DNA from: a virus
IMG/VR virus record: IMGVR_UViG_2199352025_000014
Span: 1-35,039 of that record
Length of the DNA: 35,039 bases
Strand: one strand, 5' to 3'
Shown: piece after piece, positions 1 to 7,753 of the stretch
Layout of the letters: each line of letters opens with the position of its first letter
Numbering within the stretch: the first letter of the stretch is position 1
The notes under the pieces: generated by a model
Told to the model about the DNA's origin: nothing
What the model saw: only the letters and a program-made list of their open reading frames with translations
Databases searched by the model: none
Position numbers and translations under genes: made by a program

Positions 1-2
1 TA

Positions 3-224
3 TCGCAACTATTTGGTCGCGGCGGTGGTAATATGCCCGGTGGTGGAGGATTTAATCCACAACCACCTCCATTTATGGGTGGAATGCGCGGTCCATCATT
101 CCCCGGTAGACCTATACAGCCCGGAGGAATGCAACCATCATTCGGGGCAGGAGTACAGGCGCAACCACAAGCCCCTACAGGCGCATCTAATCAGCAAGTA
201 GGAAACAGAAATAGACAGTTCTAA
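3..224 (+). CDS. Partial gene, Gly/Pro/Gln-rich C-terminus (5' end outside window)
   Basis: The frame is open to the window edge, so only the last 73 residues are visible and the ATG at 33 is probably internal. The tail is low-complexity: runs of glycine, then proline-, methionine- and glutamine-rich sequence, ending in RNRQF. Its TAA overlaps the portal ATG (TAATG, 222-226), so it is translated just ahead of the portal. Its position is where phages carry terminase or a small virion gene, but the visible part has no recognisable domain. Function is unknown. Confidence 0.6.
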   Translation, partial: SQLFGRGGGNMPGGGGFNPQPPPFMGGMRGPSFPGRPIQPGGMQPSFGAGVQAQPQAPTGASNQQVGNRNRQF

Positions 225-2581
225 TGGCAAAAGATAAAGATAAGACTCCTGACCATATTAAAGTACTTCTAAAAACTATTGTCGATCAATTCGACAAAGA
301 AGATACTTTCGTCAGAGAAAGACAGTTGCGGCAGAGCCGACAATTGAAACTACTATGGGCAGGTTTTTCTAATATTTGGTATAGCGAAGTCGCGCATGAC
401 TGGAGAATTGGGAATGTTTCAGAATATCCCCAGTCAGATTCAGCGGATTTCTACGATAAACCAGTCAACGTATTCAGAGCATATTTGGAATCAATTATCG
501 CGGCACTTTCAGTTCAAATTCCCGCTATCGATTGTGCTCCCGACAATAGTGATAATCCTCTTGATATTGCTACGGCTAAAGCGGGAAACAAAATAGCTGA
601 ATTAGTCTATAAACATAATGATGCTCCTCTGCTCTGGTTGCACGCGCTATTCCTATTCTGCACTGAAGGTATGGTCGCCGCGTACAATTATCCAAAGGAG
701 GATACTAAATTCGGCACGTATGAAGAAAACAATTACGAAAATGAAGAAGTAAGTAACGAAATTAAAGTTTGTCCGCTCTGTAATCAGAATATTCCTGATG
801 AAGCACTATCAGACCTAGAGATGGACGAATATATGCCGGATGAAGATGATGTCGCCTCGCACGATATCATTCAGACTCACGGTTCGGTATGTCCTAATTG
901 TCTAGGAATAATGGAACCCGAACTACAAACTGAGAAAATCATCGTACCACGCGTAGTAGGTGTAACGCGCAAGCCTAAATCGCGTCAATGTATCGAATGC
1001 TACGGTGTAATGAATGTTAAGGTGCCTGTGTATGCGCGCAGGTTTGATGAAGCTCCATACCTGAAGTATTCATATGATGTCCACTATTCTAAAGCCATCG
1101 CAGAGTTTCCCCATGTTAAGAACACTCAGGGCGGAAACTCCAAAATATCCCCCTCTTACGGTGGAATGGGAGATTATTACGATAGATGGGCAAGATTACC
1201 TGTACAGTATTACGGGGATTATCCGCGTGATACAACTACCATCAATAAATATTGGCTCCGACCTTGGACTTACAACATTCTTGCCGATGAAGCAGACGTA
1301 AAAGAGCTACAGAGCCGATATCCTGATGGAGTTAAAGTATCCTACGTTAATCAGGAGTTTGGGTCCGCCGTTAATGAGAATATTGACGATTGCTGGACTG
1401 TTACTAAGAATCCTCTTTCTGATTATATTCATTATGATCCCCTTGGACTTCTGCTTACTTCTATTCAGGAAATTACGAACGAAATTATCTCATTAACATT
1501 GCAGACTATCGAACATGGGATTCCTCAAACTTTCGCAGATCCTACTGTATTAGACTTTAACGCGTATCGTACGACCGAAGCTACACCTGGTGCTATTTAT
1601 CCTACTAAGAATGCTGCGGGTAAGGCTATATCAGAAGGATTCTATGAGGTCAAGACAGCTACGTTATCGCAGGAAGTCCTACCCTTCTTTGATAAATCGC
1701 AGGAAATGGGACAGCTTGCTAGTGGAGCTTTACCTAGCCTATTCGGTGGCGCAGCGCCCAATTCATCTAAGACGGCTACTCAGTATACTGTCTCTCGCTC
1801 ACAGGCGCTTCAACGTCTCCAAACCCCGTGGAAGATGTTTACTTTCTGGTGGAAGGAAATATTCGGAAAAGTTATCCCATCCTACATCAAAACAGCAATT
1901 GATGATGAACACTATACAAAAAAAGACGAGTCCGGTAATTTCATTACCGTATTCATTAAGCGCGCGGAATTGGAAGGAACAATAGGCGATATCGAGTTAG
2001 AAGCTGCTGAACAATTACCTATTTCATGGGGAGCTATGAAAGAGGTTATGATGCAGCTTATGCAAGGTGGAAATCCAATGGTAATGCAGGCACTAATGTC
2101 GCCTGAGAATATACCATTCATGAAACGTACTATCGGATTGAATGACCTTGCTATTCCTGGTGAGGATGATAGGAATAAACAGTACGAAGAAATTAAGCTC
2201 CTTATTCAGTCTGAGCCTATGCCCGGTCCTGATGGTCAATTAGAACCATCAGTTGATATCGACCCGAACGTAGATGATAATCAGATTGAAGCCGATATTT
2301 GTAGACGTTGGGCCGTATCCGATGCAGGTCGTCAATGTAAGATGGATAATCCACCAGGATACACTAACGTTCTTCTACATATGAAACGACATTTGGATGT
2401 ATTCCAGATGATGCAGGCTATGAGTGCTCCGCAGGCTGGCCCGGCGCCAAGTAGCCCAAGTGGTCCGTCTAAATCTCCTAATCAATCTCCTAATCCAAAT
2501 GGAGATGATAAAGGCGGTGCCGCTAGCAAACCTATGGCAGCCCAACTCCCTAGGAGAAATAATGCCGCTACCATCCAGTGA
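224..2581 (+). CDS. Portal protein with inserted zinc ribbons
   Basis: This is the probable dodecameric portal at the unique capsid vertex, through which DNA is packaged and ejected and to which the tail attaches. It is 785 aa, within the long podovirus-type portal range. The middle and C-terminal parts look portal-like: a long helical region around residues 420-560 with SQALQRLQTPWKMFTFWW, then an acidic region and a Pro/Ser/Asn-rich tail. Unusually, residues 180-260 carry three CxxC pairs (C183/C186, C223/C226, C256/C259), which suggests one or two structural zinc sites inserted in the wing. Scaffold and capsid genes follow directly, which supports the call. Fold assignment is by overall pattern and context, not by alignment. 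Confidence 0.82.
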   Translation: MAKDKDKTPDHIKVLLKTIVDQFDKEDTFVRERQLRQSRQLKLLWAGFSNIWYSEVAHDWRIGNVSEYPQSDSADFYDKPVNVFRAYLESIIAALSVQIPAIDCAPDNSDNPLDIATAKAGNKIAELVYKHNDAPLLWLHALFLFCTEGMVAAYNYPKEDTKFGTYEENNYENEEVSNEIKVCPLCNQNIPDEALSDLEMDEYMPDEDDVASHDIIQTHGSVCPNCLGIMEPELQTEKIIVPRVVGVTRKPKSRQCIECYGVMNVKVPVYARRFDEAPYLKYSYDVHYSKAIAEFPHVKNTQGGNSKISPSYGGMGDYYDRWARLPVQYYGDYPRDTTTINKYWLRPWTYNILADEADVKELQSRYPDGVKVSYVNQEFGSAVNENIDDCWTVTKNPLSDYIHYDPLGLLLTSIQEITNEIISLTLQTIEHGIPQTFADPTVLDFNAYRTTEATPGAIYPTKNAAGKAISEGFYEVKTATLSQEVLPFFDKSQEMGQLASGALPSLFGGAAPNSSKTATQYTVSRSQALQRLQTPWKMFTFWWKEIFGKVIPSYIKTAIDDEHYTKKDESGNFITVFIKRAELEGTIGDIELEAAEQLPISWGAMKEVMMQLMQGGNPMVMQALMSPENIPFMKRTIGLNDLAIPGEDDRNKQYEEIKLLIQSEPMPGPDGQLEPSVDIDPNVDDNQIEADICRRWAVSDAGRQCKMDNPPGYTNVLLHMKRHLDVFQMMQAMSAPQAGPAPSSPSGPSKSPNQSPNPNGDDKGGAASKPMAAQLPRRNNAATIQ

Positions 2582-3851
2582 CGATAGACCTATTGAGGAT
2601 CGTTCAATTTCGCGTGGCGAAGTTTACGATCTATTAAACGATGAAACGCCAGTCGAGCAATCAAAAGAGACTATTGATATTGAACCGACAGAGGACGAGT
2701 CAACTGATAAGGATACTACACCTCCTAAAAGGGAATCTAAGCCTGAAGGAGACGAAACAGAAGAAATTAAGCTCGAAGAAGAAAAAGAAGATACAGAATC
2801 CGAAGAAGAAAAAGTAGAGAAATATTCAAAAGAATCTGACGATTTAGATATAATCGCTCCAGTTAGACGGCAGGAAATTCTTAAAAAATATCCACAGCTT
2901 TTTAAGGATTTTCCACAGCTTGAAAAATCTTATTATCGTGACCAAGCATATAACGAACTCTTTTCGACTCCGGAAGAAGCGAGAGAAGTTGTTCAGAATT
3001 ACAAGGCATATGAGAACTTTTCAAATAAAGTTTTCAACGGTTCTACAGGAGAAATTTTAGCAACAGTTAAGCAAAATAATCCGCAGGCATTCGGTAAGAT
3101 TGTTGATAACTATCTTACTGTATTAAGAGAAGTAGATGATAAGGCGTTCTATCACGTAATTACTAATACAGTTAAATCTACTGCCGCCGCTATGGTTCAA
3201 GAAGCGGAACGGATAAATAACGAGGATCTTCTAAACGCAGCACGCACCATGTATCAGTATGTGATGGGGACTGCGCAATATACTCCTCCTACTAATTACA
3301 TGAAGCAAAATCCTCAACAAGAGGAAGCGCAGAGCGAGATTCAAGCAGAGAGAATGCAATATTTCACCGAGCGATTTGAAACCGCGCAAGGTGATTTACA
3401 GTCTAGAGTCGATGGAGTTTTAAAGAATACCATCGACCAGAATATTGATCCTAGAAATTCTATGACTCCCTACGTGAAGCGCGTAGCAGTTAATGAAGTC
3501 ATGGAAAATGTTCAAAAATCTATTGATAATGACCCTCAATTCCGGAGACTACTAGACAGGCTATGGGAGAAAGCCGCGGAACAAAGATTCTCCAAAGTCT
3601 CATTGGAAAAGATTCGGTCAGCCTATTTATCTAAAGCTAAAACTTTACTTCCTGAAAACATTAAAAAGTCTCGTAATGAAGCCCTGAGAGGCTTGGGCAA
3701 ACGTGTTAGGGAAGAATCCGAAGAAACTGAAGAAACTACATCTACTACATCTAATAGGGCAACAACTGCGCCCAAAACTCGTAGCAGTTCTAACCGAAAT
3801 GAAAATCCCTCTAAGGGCAAGTCCACATACGAATTTCTAAATGAGGGTTAA
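2562..3851 (+). CDS. Head scaffolding protein (candidate)
   Basis: This 429-aa, strongly acidic and mostly helical protein lies between portal and capsid, the usual place for a scaffold that guides procapsid assembly and then leaves. The first ~110 residues are Glu/Asp/Lys-rich and probably disordered. Residues ~115-330 are helical, and the tail is Ser/Thr/Arg-rich and basic, as scaffold capsid-binding ends often are. The start at 2562 is preferred because AGGAG lies just upstream (about 2551-2555). The frame stays open back to 2424, but that would overlap the portal by 158 nt and add a non-scaffold-like leader. No residue motif proves the role. Confidence 0.65.
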   Translation: MPLPSSDDRPIEDRSISRGEVYDLLNDETPVEQSKETIDIEPTEDESTDKDTTPPKRESKPEGDETEEIKLEEEKEDTESEEEKVEKYSKESDDLDIIAPVRRQEILKKYPQLFKDFPQLEKSYYRDQAYNELFSTPEEAREVVQNYKAYENFSNKVFNGSTGEILATVKQNNPQAFGKIVDNYLTVLREVDDKAFYHVITNTVKSTAAAMVQEAERINNEDLLNAARTMYQYVMGTAQYTPPTNYMKQNPQQEEAQSEIQAERMQYFTERFETAQGDLQSRVDGVLKNTIDQNIDPRNSMTPYVKRVAVNEVMENVQKSIDNDPQFRRLLDRLWEKAAEQRFSKVSLEKIRSAYLSKAKTLLPENIKKSRNEALRGLGKRVREESEETEETTSTTSNRATTAPKTRSSSNRNENPSKGKSTYEFLNEG

Positions 3852-3853
3852 TA

Positions 3854-5104
3854 ATGGCCGTAGTTGAACAGAATGTCGTTGCTTTGGAACTAGAAAGAGT
3901 AGTTCCGAAGATACGTACTGTGTTCGAGAGAGACGATAAGTTCTACGCGAATATTAAGAAGCAAGACGTAGAAGTCATCTCGAATAGGCAGATGCGTATT
4001 CCATTGGAATTGAGGCCCGGTGGCTCATTCCAATACTTTAATGCTGATGGCGGAGATTTGGGAAGGGGCGGCGGGCCGCAGTGGGATAAGGCGGTTCTTA
4101 CTTCTGTATTCATGTCGGAAAATATTGAATACACGAAGCTCACTGAATGGTCTACCAACTCAGATCGTAAGGCTATCACTCAGGCTGTACGCCGTCTAGT
4201 AGCAACTGCGACAGATGAGTTACGGCGTCAGTTAGATGCACAACTCATGCAAGCAGGAAATGGAGTTTTAGCTACCATTACAACTGCTACTCCTACTGCT
4301 GGTGTAGATTCGTATGTTTGTACAACTGACGGATTCGGAGTCCGTCTGATGAGATTCGGTCAGACTGTACAAGTGTATAATTCTACTCTCGCCACTCTAA
4401 AGGGGTCGGGTGTTATTACCCTATGGGACGTTGAAAACAAGACTGTAGAAGTTACTCCTGCCATTGCTACTTCTACAACTGGTGACTTCATCGTTGCTAA
4501 TGGTATTAGTACTCCGACTTCGCTACCGGCACTATTCGGAGTTCCATACCATCATTCCAGTTCTTCATCTGGAACTTGGCTAGGATTCTCGCGTAGTTCT
4601 ACGCCGGAAATTCGCGCGAATAGAGTTAATGCATCCAGCGCAGCTTTGACGCTCCCACTTCCACGTCTAGCCATCAATAAGATTGGCAATAGAGTTGGAA
4701 TTGATAATGACTTCAAGCCACGCGCATGGATGCATCCTGCCCAAAAACAAGCGTACGAGGAAATCGGTCAGCTTGTGAGTATTATCCAAAAACAAGCCAA
4801 GGACGAAGCCTTGGATATGTATTTTGGTGATAATATGCAGATGGCAGGCGCGTCTGTAACGTGCTCGTATAACTGGGACAAAACGCGTATCGATTTTGTC
4901 ACTGATAGCGTCTGGGGCCGCGGAGAAACTCTACCACTAGGATTCTATAAGACTGATGGTAGAAATATCTTCGAGATTCGCGGAGCCAGTGGAGGCGTTG
5001 CCACTGCGGATATCTTCTACATGGTAGTCGGAATGCAGATTTTCGTTAATAATCCGGCGGCGTGTGCGTATATTGATACGCTCGCGGTCCCGTCTGGTTA
5101 TTAA
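3854..5104 (+). CDS. Major capsid protein
   Basis: This is the probable HK97-fold shell protein of 416 aa. It follows the scaffold by 2 nt and has a GAGG ribosome binding site. The N-terminal part has the amphipathic helix and charged N-arm expected of coat proteins. Residues ~125-135 form an Arg-rich helix (TDELRRQLDAQLMQAG) that resembles the spine helix. The C-terminal part (FVNNPAACAYIDT) is hydrophobic. A Ser/Thr-rich section around residues 160-240 could be an insertion or surface domain. Two small beta-rich proteins follow immediately, as decoration proteins often do. The call rests on length, composition and gene order. Confidence 0.82.
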   Translation: MAVVEQNVVALELERVVPKIRTVFERDDKFYANIKKQDVEVISNRQMRIPLELRPGGSFQYFNADGGDLGRGGGPQWDKAVLTSVFMSENIEYTKLTEWSTNSDRKAITQAVRRLVATATDELRRQLDAQLMQAGNGVLATITTATPTAGVDSYVCTTDGFGVRLMRFGQTVQVYNSTLATLKGSGVITLWDVENKTVEVTPAIATSTTGDFIVANGISTPTSLPALFGVPYHHSSSSSGTWLGFSRSSTPEIRANRVNASSAALTLPLPRLAINKIGNRVGIDNDFKPRAWMHPAQKQAYEEIGQLVSIIQKQAKDEALDMYFGDNMQMAGASVTCSYNWDKTRIDFVTDSVWGRGETLPLGFYKTDGRNIFEIRGASGGVATADIFYMVVGMQIFVNNPAACAYIDTLAVPSGY

Positions 5105-5106
5105 TC

Positions 5107-5142
5107 GGAAACATATCGTGGAGGTGGAGGGTATATGTTTCC
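5107..5142 (+). promoter_or_regulatory. Hairpin with ribosome binding site in loop and start codon in stem
   Basis: GGAAACATAT (5107-5116) and ATATGTTTCC (5133-5142) are perfect 10-bp complements around a 16-nt loop. The loop carries the purine-rich ribosome binding site, and the downstream arm contains the ATG at 5135. The element starts 3 nt after the capsid stop. It could restrain or time translation of the first decoration gene against the capsid gene, or act as a processing or stability site. Structure is read from the sequence; function is inferred. Confidence 0.7.
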
Positions 5143-5425
5143 AGGCATTACGACTAAGATTTCCGAAACAGTATCAGCATCAACTACTACAGTTGATGTT
5201 AAAACGGATCTAGTCCGTCTTACAGGCTCTACAGCAATTGCCACTCTAAACCCCCACTACGGTGGGGGATTTAGTGGTATCTGCGTGTTAGTTCCTGTAG
5301 ACGGAACTCTAGGGCTATTAACTACAGGTAATATCGCTGTAGCTGTTACGATGGCGCAGAACCGAGCTACCGTTATGGTCTACTCGAAAGCAACGGGCGT
5401 TTGGTATCCGGGCGCTATTTCGTAA
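5135..5425 (+). CDS. Small beta-rich virion protein, decoration candidate A
   Basis: This 96-aa protein is rich in Thr, Val, Gly and Ala, with alternating beta-type hydrophobics and no transmembrane segment. It lies directly after the capsid gene and shares a pattern with the next gene: a TGST/TGTT-type turn, VAT/IAT, TTGNIA, then a closing MVYSKATGVWYP (MTYDPGTAKYYP in the neighbour). The pair looks like a tandem duplication. A capsid decoration or cement role is inferred from size, fold type and position. Its start codon sits in the stem of a hairpin, and the coding sequence contains a second, very stable hairpin at 5246-5274. Confidence 0.6.
   Translation: MFPGITTKISETVSASTTTVDVKTDLVRLTGSTAIATLNPHYGGGFSGICVLVPVDGTLGLLTTGNIAVAVTMAQNRATVMVYSKATGVWYPGAIS
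5246..5274 (+). other. Intragenic hairpin with C(UACG)G tetraloop
   Basis: CCCCCAC (5251-5257) and GTGGGGG (5262-5268) pair perfectly around the loop TACG (5258-5261). In RNA this is a UNCG-class tetraloop closed by C-G, among the most stable known. The stem continues as CTAAA (5246-5250) with TTTAG (5270-5274) after a single bulged A. It lies inside the decoration gene, where the code does not demand such a structure. No U-tract follows, so it is not a standard terminator. It may protect the capsid message, cause pausing or mark a processing site. Confidence 0.7.
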
Positions 5426-5447
5426 TCTCATAGAGAGGATAAAAACA

Positions 5448-5759
5448 ATGAGTGACTTGTTGCACCAGAATCTAAGCACGGTGCAGAGCCAAGTACAGCC
5501 TATGCCTGTTACAATGGCTGCCGCTGCCACTATTGCTCCGTCTACGTTTCTGACTATCCTAACAGGTACGACGAGCGTAGCTACTATTACTCCGCCAGTA
5601 TCAGGTCAACATATGCTGTGTTTCGTATCGACGGACACAGGCACAACCAATGTTACGGTAACTACGGGTAACATTGCTCTAGCGACTACGCTTGTCACTA
5701 AGAAGGCGTTGTTTATGACATATGATCCCGGTACTGCGAAGTATTATCCTTCGTATTAG
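5448..5759 (+). CDS. Small beta-rich virion protein, decoration candidate B
   Basis: This 103-aa Thr/Ala/Val-rich protein is paralogous to its upstream neighbour over most of its length (TTGNIA and the Y-Y/W-Y-P closing motif in both). It has an N-terminal extension containing QSQVQPMPVTMAAAA. The ribosome binding site is AGAGGAT, 11 nt before ATG. A decoration or outer-capsid role is inferred from its position after the capsid gene. Other possibilities are a head-completion or minor structural protein. Confidence 0.6.
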   Translation: MSDLLHQNLSTVQSQVQPMPVTMAAAATIAPSTFLTILTGTTSVATITPPVSGQHMLCFVSTDTGTTNVTVTTGNIALATTLVTKKALFMTYDPGTAKYYPSY

Positions 5760-5767
5760 GAGGTTAA

Positions 5768-6022
5768 ATGGCTGAAATTAAACCAACGGAGACTCATAAA
5801 GTAGTGGAGTCTCCGAAGCCAGTACAGCCTCCTAAGCCAGTAGAAGTTCCGAAGGTAGATGCTTACGAGGTTTCTGTAGAAAAGCGAAAGAGAGAAGCCG
5901 AAGAAGTTCTTACTAAGGCTCGAACTATCTTAGCTCAATACAAAAACCTTGAATCGCAAGTTCCTCCGGGTAACGAATACTGGATGCTAATGAACCAATA
6001 TCGTGCGTTAACTAGCTACTGA
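5768..6022 (+). CDS. Small virion-module protein, member 1 of a tandem family
   Basis: This 84-aa protein has a strong AGGAGG site. Residues 1-35 are a Pro/Lys/Val-rich flexible arm (PKPVQPPKPVEVPK). Residues 40-84 are helical with the family motif NLES then EYWMLMNQYRAL. The same motif recurs in the next two genes (NHLEG...EYWTLLNVYRGL and GNLES...DYWRLKDHYQGL), so the three look like a tandem triplication. The helical hairpin shape suggests an oligomerising virion or assembly protein. I do not recognise the family. Confidence 0.7.
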   Translation: MAEIKPTETHKVVESPKPVQPPKPVEVPKVDAYEVSVEKRKREAEEVLTKARTILAQYKNLESQVPPGNEYWMLMNQYRALTSY

Positions 6023-6027
6023 CAGTT

Positions 6028-6103
6028 TAGATGGTGCTGATGGAAGTGGCCTTGATGCTATATGCTCCTATAGCTAGAGACTTGGGGCTATCAGCACCAT
6101 CTA
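6028..6103 (+). other. Nested inverted repeat between tandem paralogs (structured RNA or recombination scar)
   Basis: TAGATGGTGCTGAT (6028-6041) and ATCAGCACCATCTA (6090-6103) are perfect 14-bp complements. Within the 48-nt loop, GCTATA (6057-6062) and TATAGC (6069-6074) form a second perfect stem with loop TGCTCC. This fills most of the only sizeable gap in the virion operon and ends just before the AGGAG of the next gene. It is not tRNA-shaped, and no T-run follows. It may control translation of the downstream paralog, be processed, or be left from gene duplication. Confidence 0.75.
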
Positions 6104-6116
6104 TTTAGGAGAATTT

Positions 6117-6305
6117 ATGCCATCTGATCTTCTTATAGCGCAAATTCAAGCAGGTCAAGCTCTAACTAGAATTAAGTTCATGTTGAATGCTCATAATCAT
6201 TTAGAAGGTCAAATAGGTGTTTCTGGTAACACCGATGGAGAATACTGGACGTTATTGAATGTTTATCGAGGCTTGCTACGAAGGATTGCAGAGCTAGGAG
6301 GATAA
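6117..6305 (+). CDS. Small virion-module protein, member 2 of a tandem family
   Basis: This 62-aa helical protein has AGGAG upstream. It carries the family signature: a helix with IKFMLNAHNHLEG, a short turn, then EYWTLLNVYRGLLRRI. It lacks the proline-rich arm of member 1. It lies directly after the 14-bp inverted repeat and is separated from member 3 by one base. Function is unknown; it is likely to form a helical hairpin that pairs with itself or its paralogs. Confidence 0.7.
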   Translation: MPSDLLIAQIQAGQALTRIKFMLNAHNHLEGQIGVSGNTDGEYWTLLNVYRGLLRRIAELGG

Positions 6306-6306
6306 A

Positions 6307-6504
6307 ATGTCTACCAATGTCGAATTATGGACGGCGGAAGCTGTAGTCGTTGTAAATCAATTAAAGATGATTCTACTAGACCACGGTAATCTAGAATCGA
6401 ATATCAGCGTTTCTAGAGCACAAACCGACCAGAATGATTATTGGAGACTGAAAGACCATTATCAGGGTTTAGTAGAGCGAATTAAGAATGAGACTGGCGT
6501 ATGA
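6307..6504 (+). CDS. Small virion-module protein, member 3 of a tandem family
   Basis: This 65-aa helical protein has GGAGG within the end of the preceding gene. It shows LKMILLDHGNLES and DYWRLKDHYQGLVERI, aligning with members 1 and 2 across the whole core. Its stop overlaps the next start (ATGA, 6501-6504), so translation is probably coupled. Function is unknown. Confidence 0.7.
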   Translation: MSTNVELWTAEAVVVVNQLKMILLDHGNLESNISVSRAQTDQNDYWRLKDHYQGLVERIKNETGV

Positions 6505-7055
6505 TTAATGAATCCATCGAAACTCTCAATGAGAGGCTAGATGAATATTTCGGTCACGATGACCTGAAGCGCGCAATCTGGCGTATAAGCTGGTCTAATG
6601 ACCAAATTGAGAAGATTAAAACAAATTATTCTGCTGAAGGTTTTGAATTACCTTATAAAATCGTCAGAGAAGTAAGAAAGTATCCTTTTAATAAAGATCG
6701 CTATATTTTAGAACGCTTAGTCGTTGTGCCGGATGCTAATGAAGAAGAAATGACGGTCAAGATTAGCTACGAACCGATGTGGGTATTCGAGGATTCTAAC
6801 GGATTTCCTCTACCTCCTAAATGGGAAGCGGCTAAACATGTCATTGATACGATTTATGCGGCTATCGGTAAGGTAACTGCACCTAAATATAAAGATCCAG
6901 ACTCAGGACTTACGACTAAAGATATCATTTTAAAAGAAAAAGAACGAATTGAAGGAATTCAACAAGATTTATTCGGAAATGAAACTGACGTGACAGATTC
7001 TCTGTCACATCGTGAAGGTATTAGTGTTCCGCATAATTATGAGGGGAAAAAATGA
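6501..7055 (+). CDS. Conserved-type phage protein of unknown function
   Basis: This 184-aa mixed alpha/beta protein has no membrane segment or signal peptide. It includes WEAAKHVIDTIYAAIGK and a Lys/Glu-rich helix near residues 150-165. It overlaps its neighbours by 4 nt at both ends, so it is part of the virion operon. Its place between capsid and connector genes suggests a role in head completion, assembly or virion structure. I do not recognise it. Confidence 0.6.
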   Translation: MINESIETLNERLDEYFGHDDLKRAIWRISWSNDQIEKIKTNYSAEGFELPYKIVREVRKYPFNKDRYILERLVVVPDANEEEMTVKISYEPMWVFEDSNGFPLPPKWEAAKHVIDTIYAAIGKVTAPKYKDPDSGLTTKDIILKEKERIEGIQQDLFGNETDVTDSLSHREGISVPHNYEGKK

Positions 7056-7744
7056 GCGTTGGATTCATGGATGTATGGCGTAGGAATCGACAGGTGCGCG
7101 GTCCTGTCAATACTTTCGATAAGTCTACGGTGTTTTCAGTTCTACCTAAAGATATCGAGGAGAAAAAGCATACTCTTGACCCTGGTATATTCAAAATTCC
7201 GTCAGGATATCCTGATAAACCTAGTCGATTAGTCGTAGGTCCGTCATCGTGGTGGCGCGAAATCGACGTAGAGCAACCATTGCTAGAAATTCCGGTCAGT
7301 TCAGTCGTAATCGCTGAATCTATCGTTAGAGACTACTCTAATGGTATTTTAATGTGCGATATGGGCGATGTTCGGCCCGGTTTATTCTTTCTCAATGGCG
7401 ATATTACTGTTGAAAAATTAAAACTTGAACATTCTGACCTGTTGAAACTCGCTATCAAGCGTCAAGAGAATTGGTTTCGCGCACTTGTTAAATTAGCTGA
7501 TTCTCTATGGGCTAGGTCACAAAAGAATCCTCTAGCAATTTCAGATGATTCTCGTATGGCCGCAAAAATGCTCAAAATCGAAGATAGGGAATGGCTAATG
7601 GACTTCCGCATGGAAAATGCTACGATGGCATCTTGTCCAGCGTGCGGAACTATGCGAAACAATACGTTTCCGGTTTGCGCTAATTGCAAGACAGTCATCG
7701 ATGTTGAAAAGTTCACAAAACTCGGTTTGAAGTTTGCATCTTAG
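7052..7744 (+). CDS. Virion-module protein with C-terminal zinc ribbon
   Basis: This 230-aa protein starts in an ATGA overlap. Residues 1-190 are mixed alpha/beta and unrecognised. Residues 195-212 contain CPAC, ten residues, then CANC (C195, C198, C209, C212), a clear Cys4 zinc ribbon. The same spacing occurs in small early-region proteins of this phage. The ribbon may be structural or may bind nucleic acid. Context suggests a head or connector role. Confidence 0.6.
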   Translation: MSVGFMDVWRRNRQVRGPVNTFDKSTVFSVLPKDIEEKKHTLDPGIFKIPSGYPDKPSRLVVGPSSWWREIDVEQPLLEIPVSSVVIAESIVRDYSNGILMCDMGDVRPGLFFLNGDITVEKLKLEHSDLLKLAIKRQENWFRALVKLADSLWARSQKNPLAISDDSRMAAKMLKIEDREWLMDFRMENATMASCPACGTMRNNTFPVCANCKTVIDVEKFTKLGLKFAS

Positions 7745-7753
7745 GTTTTAAGA

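Noticed and set aside
1590-1985. 131-codon frame within the portal
   Set aside because: It is Arg/Leu/Ser-rich noise in another frame of a clear portal gene.
2424-2561. Longer start for the scaffold gene
   Set aside because: It lies inside the portal gene and gives a hydrophobic, non-scaffold-like leader. The ATG at 2562 has a good ribosome binding site.
5246-5274. Intrinsic terminator
   Set aside because: No U-tract follows and the structure is inside an intact reading frame.
6028-6103. tRNA gene
   Set aside because: The outer stem is 14 bp and there is no D-, anticodon- or T-arm set, so the shape is wrong for tRNA.
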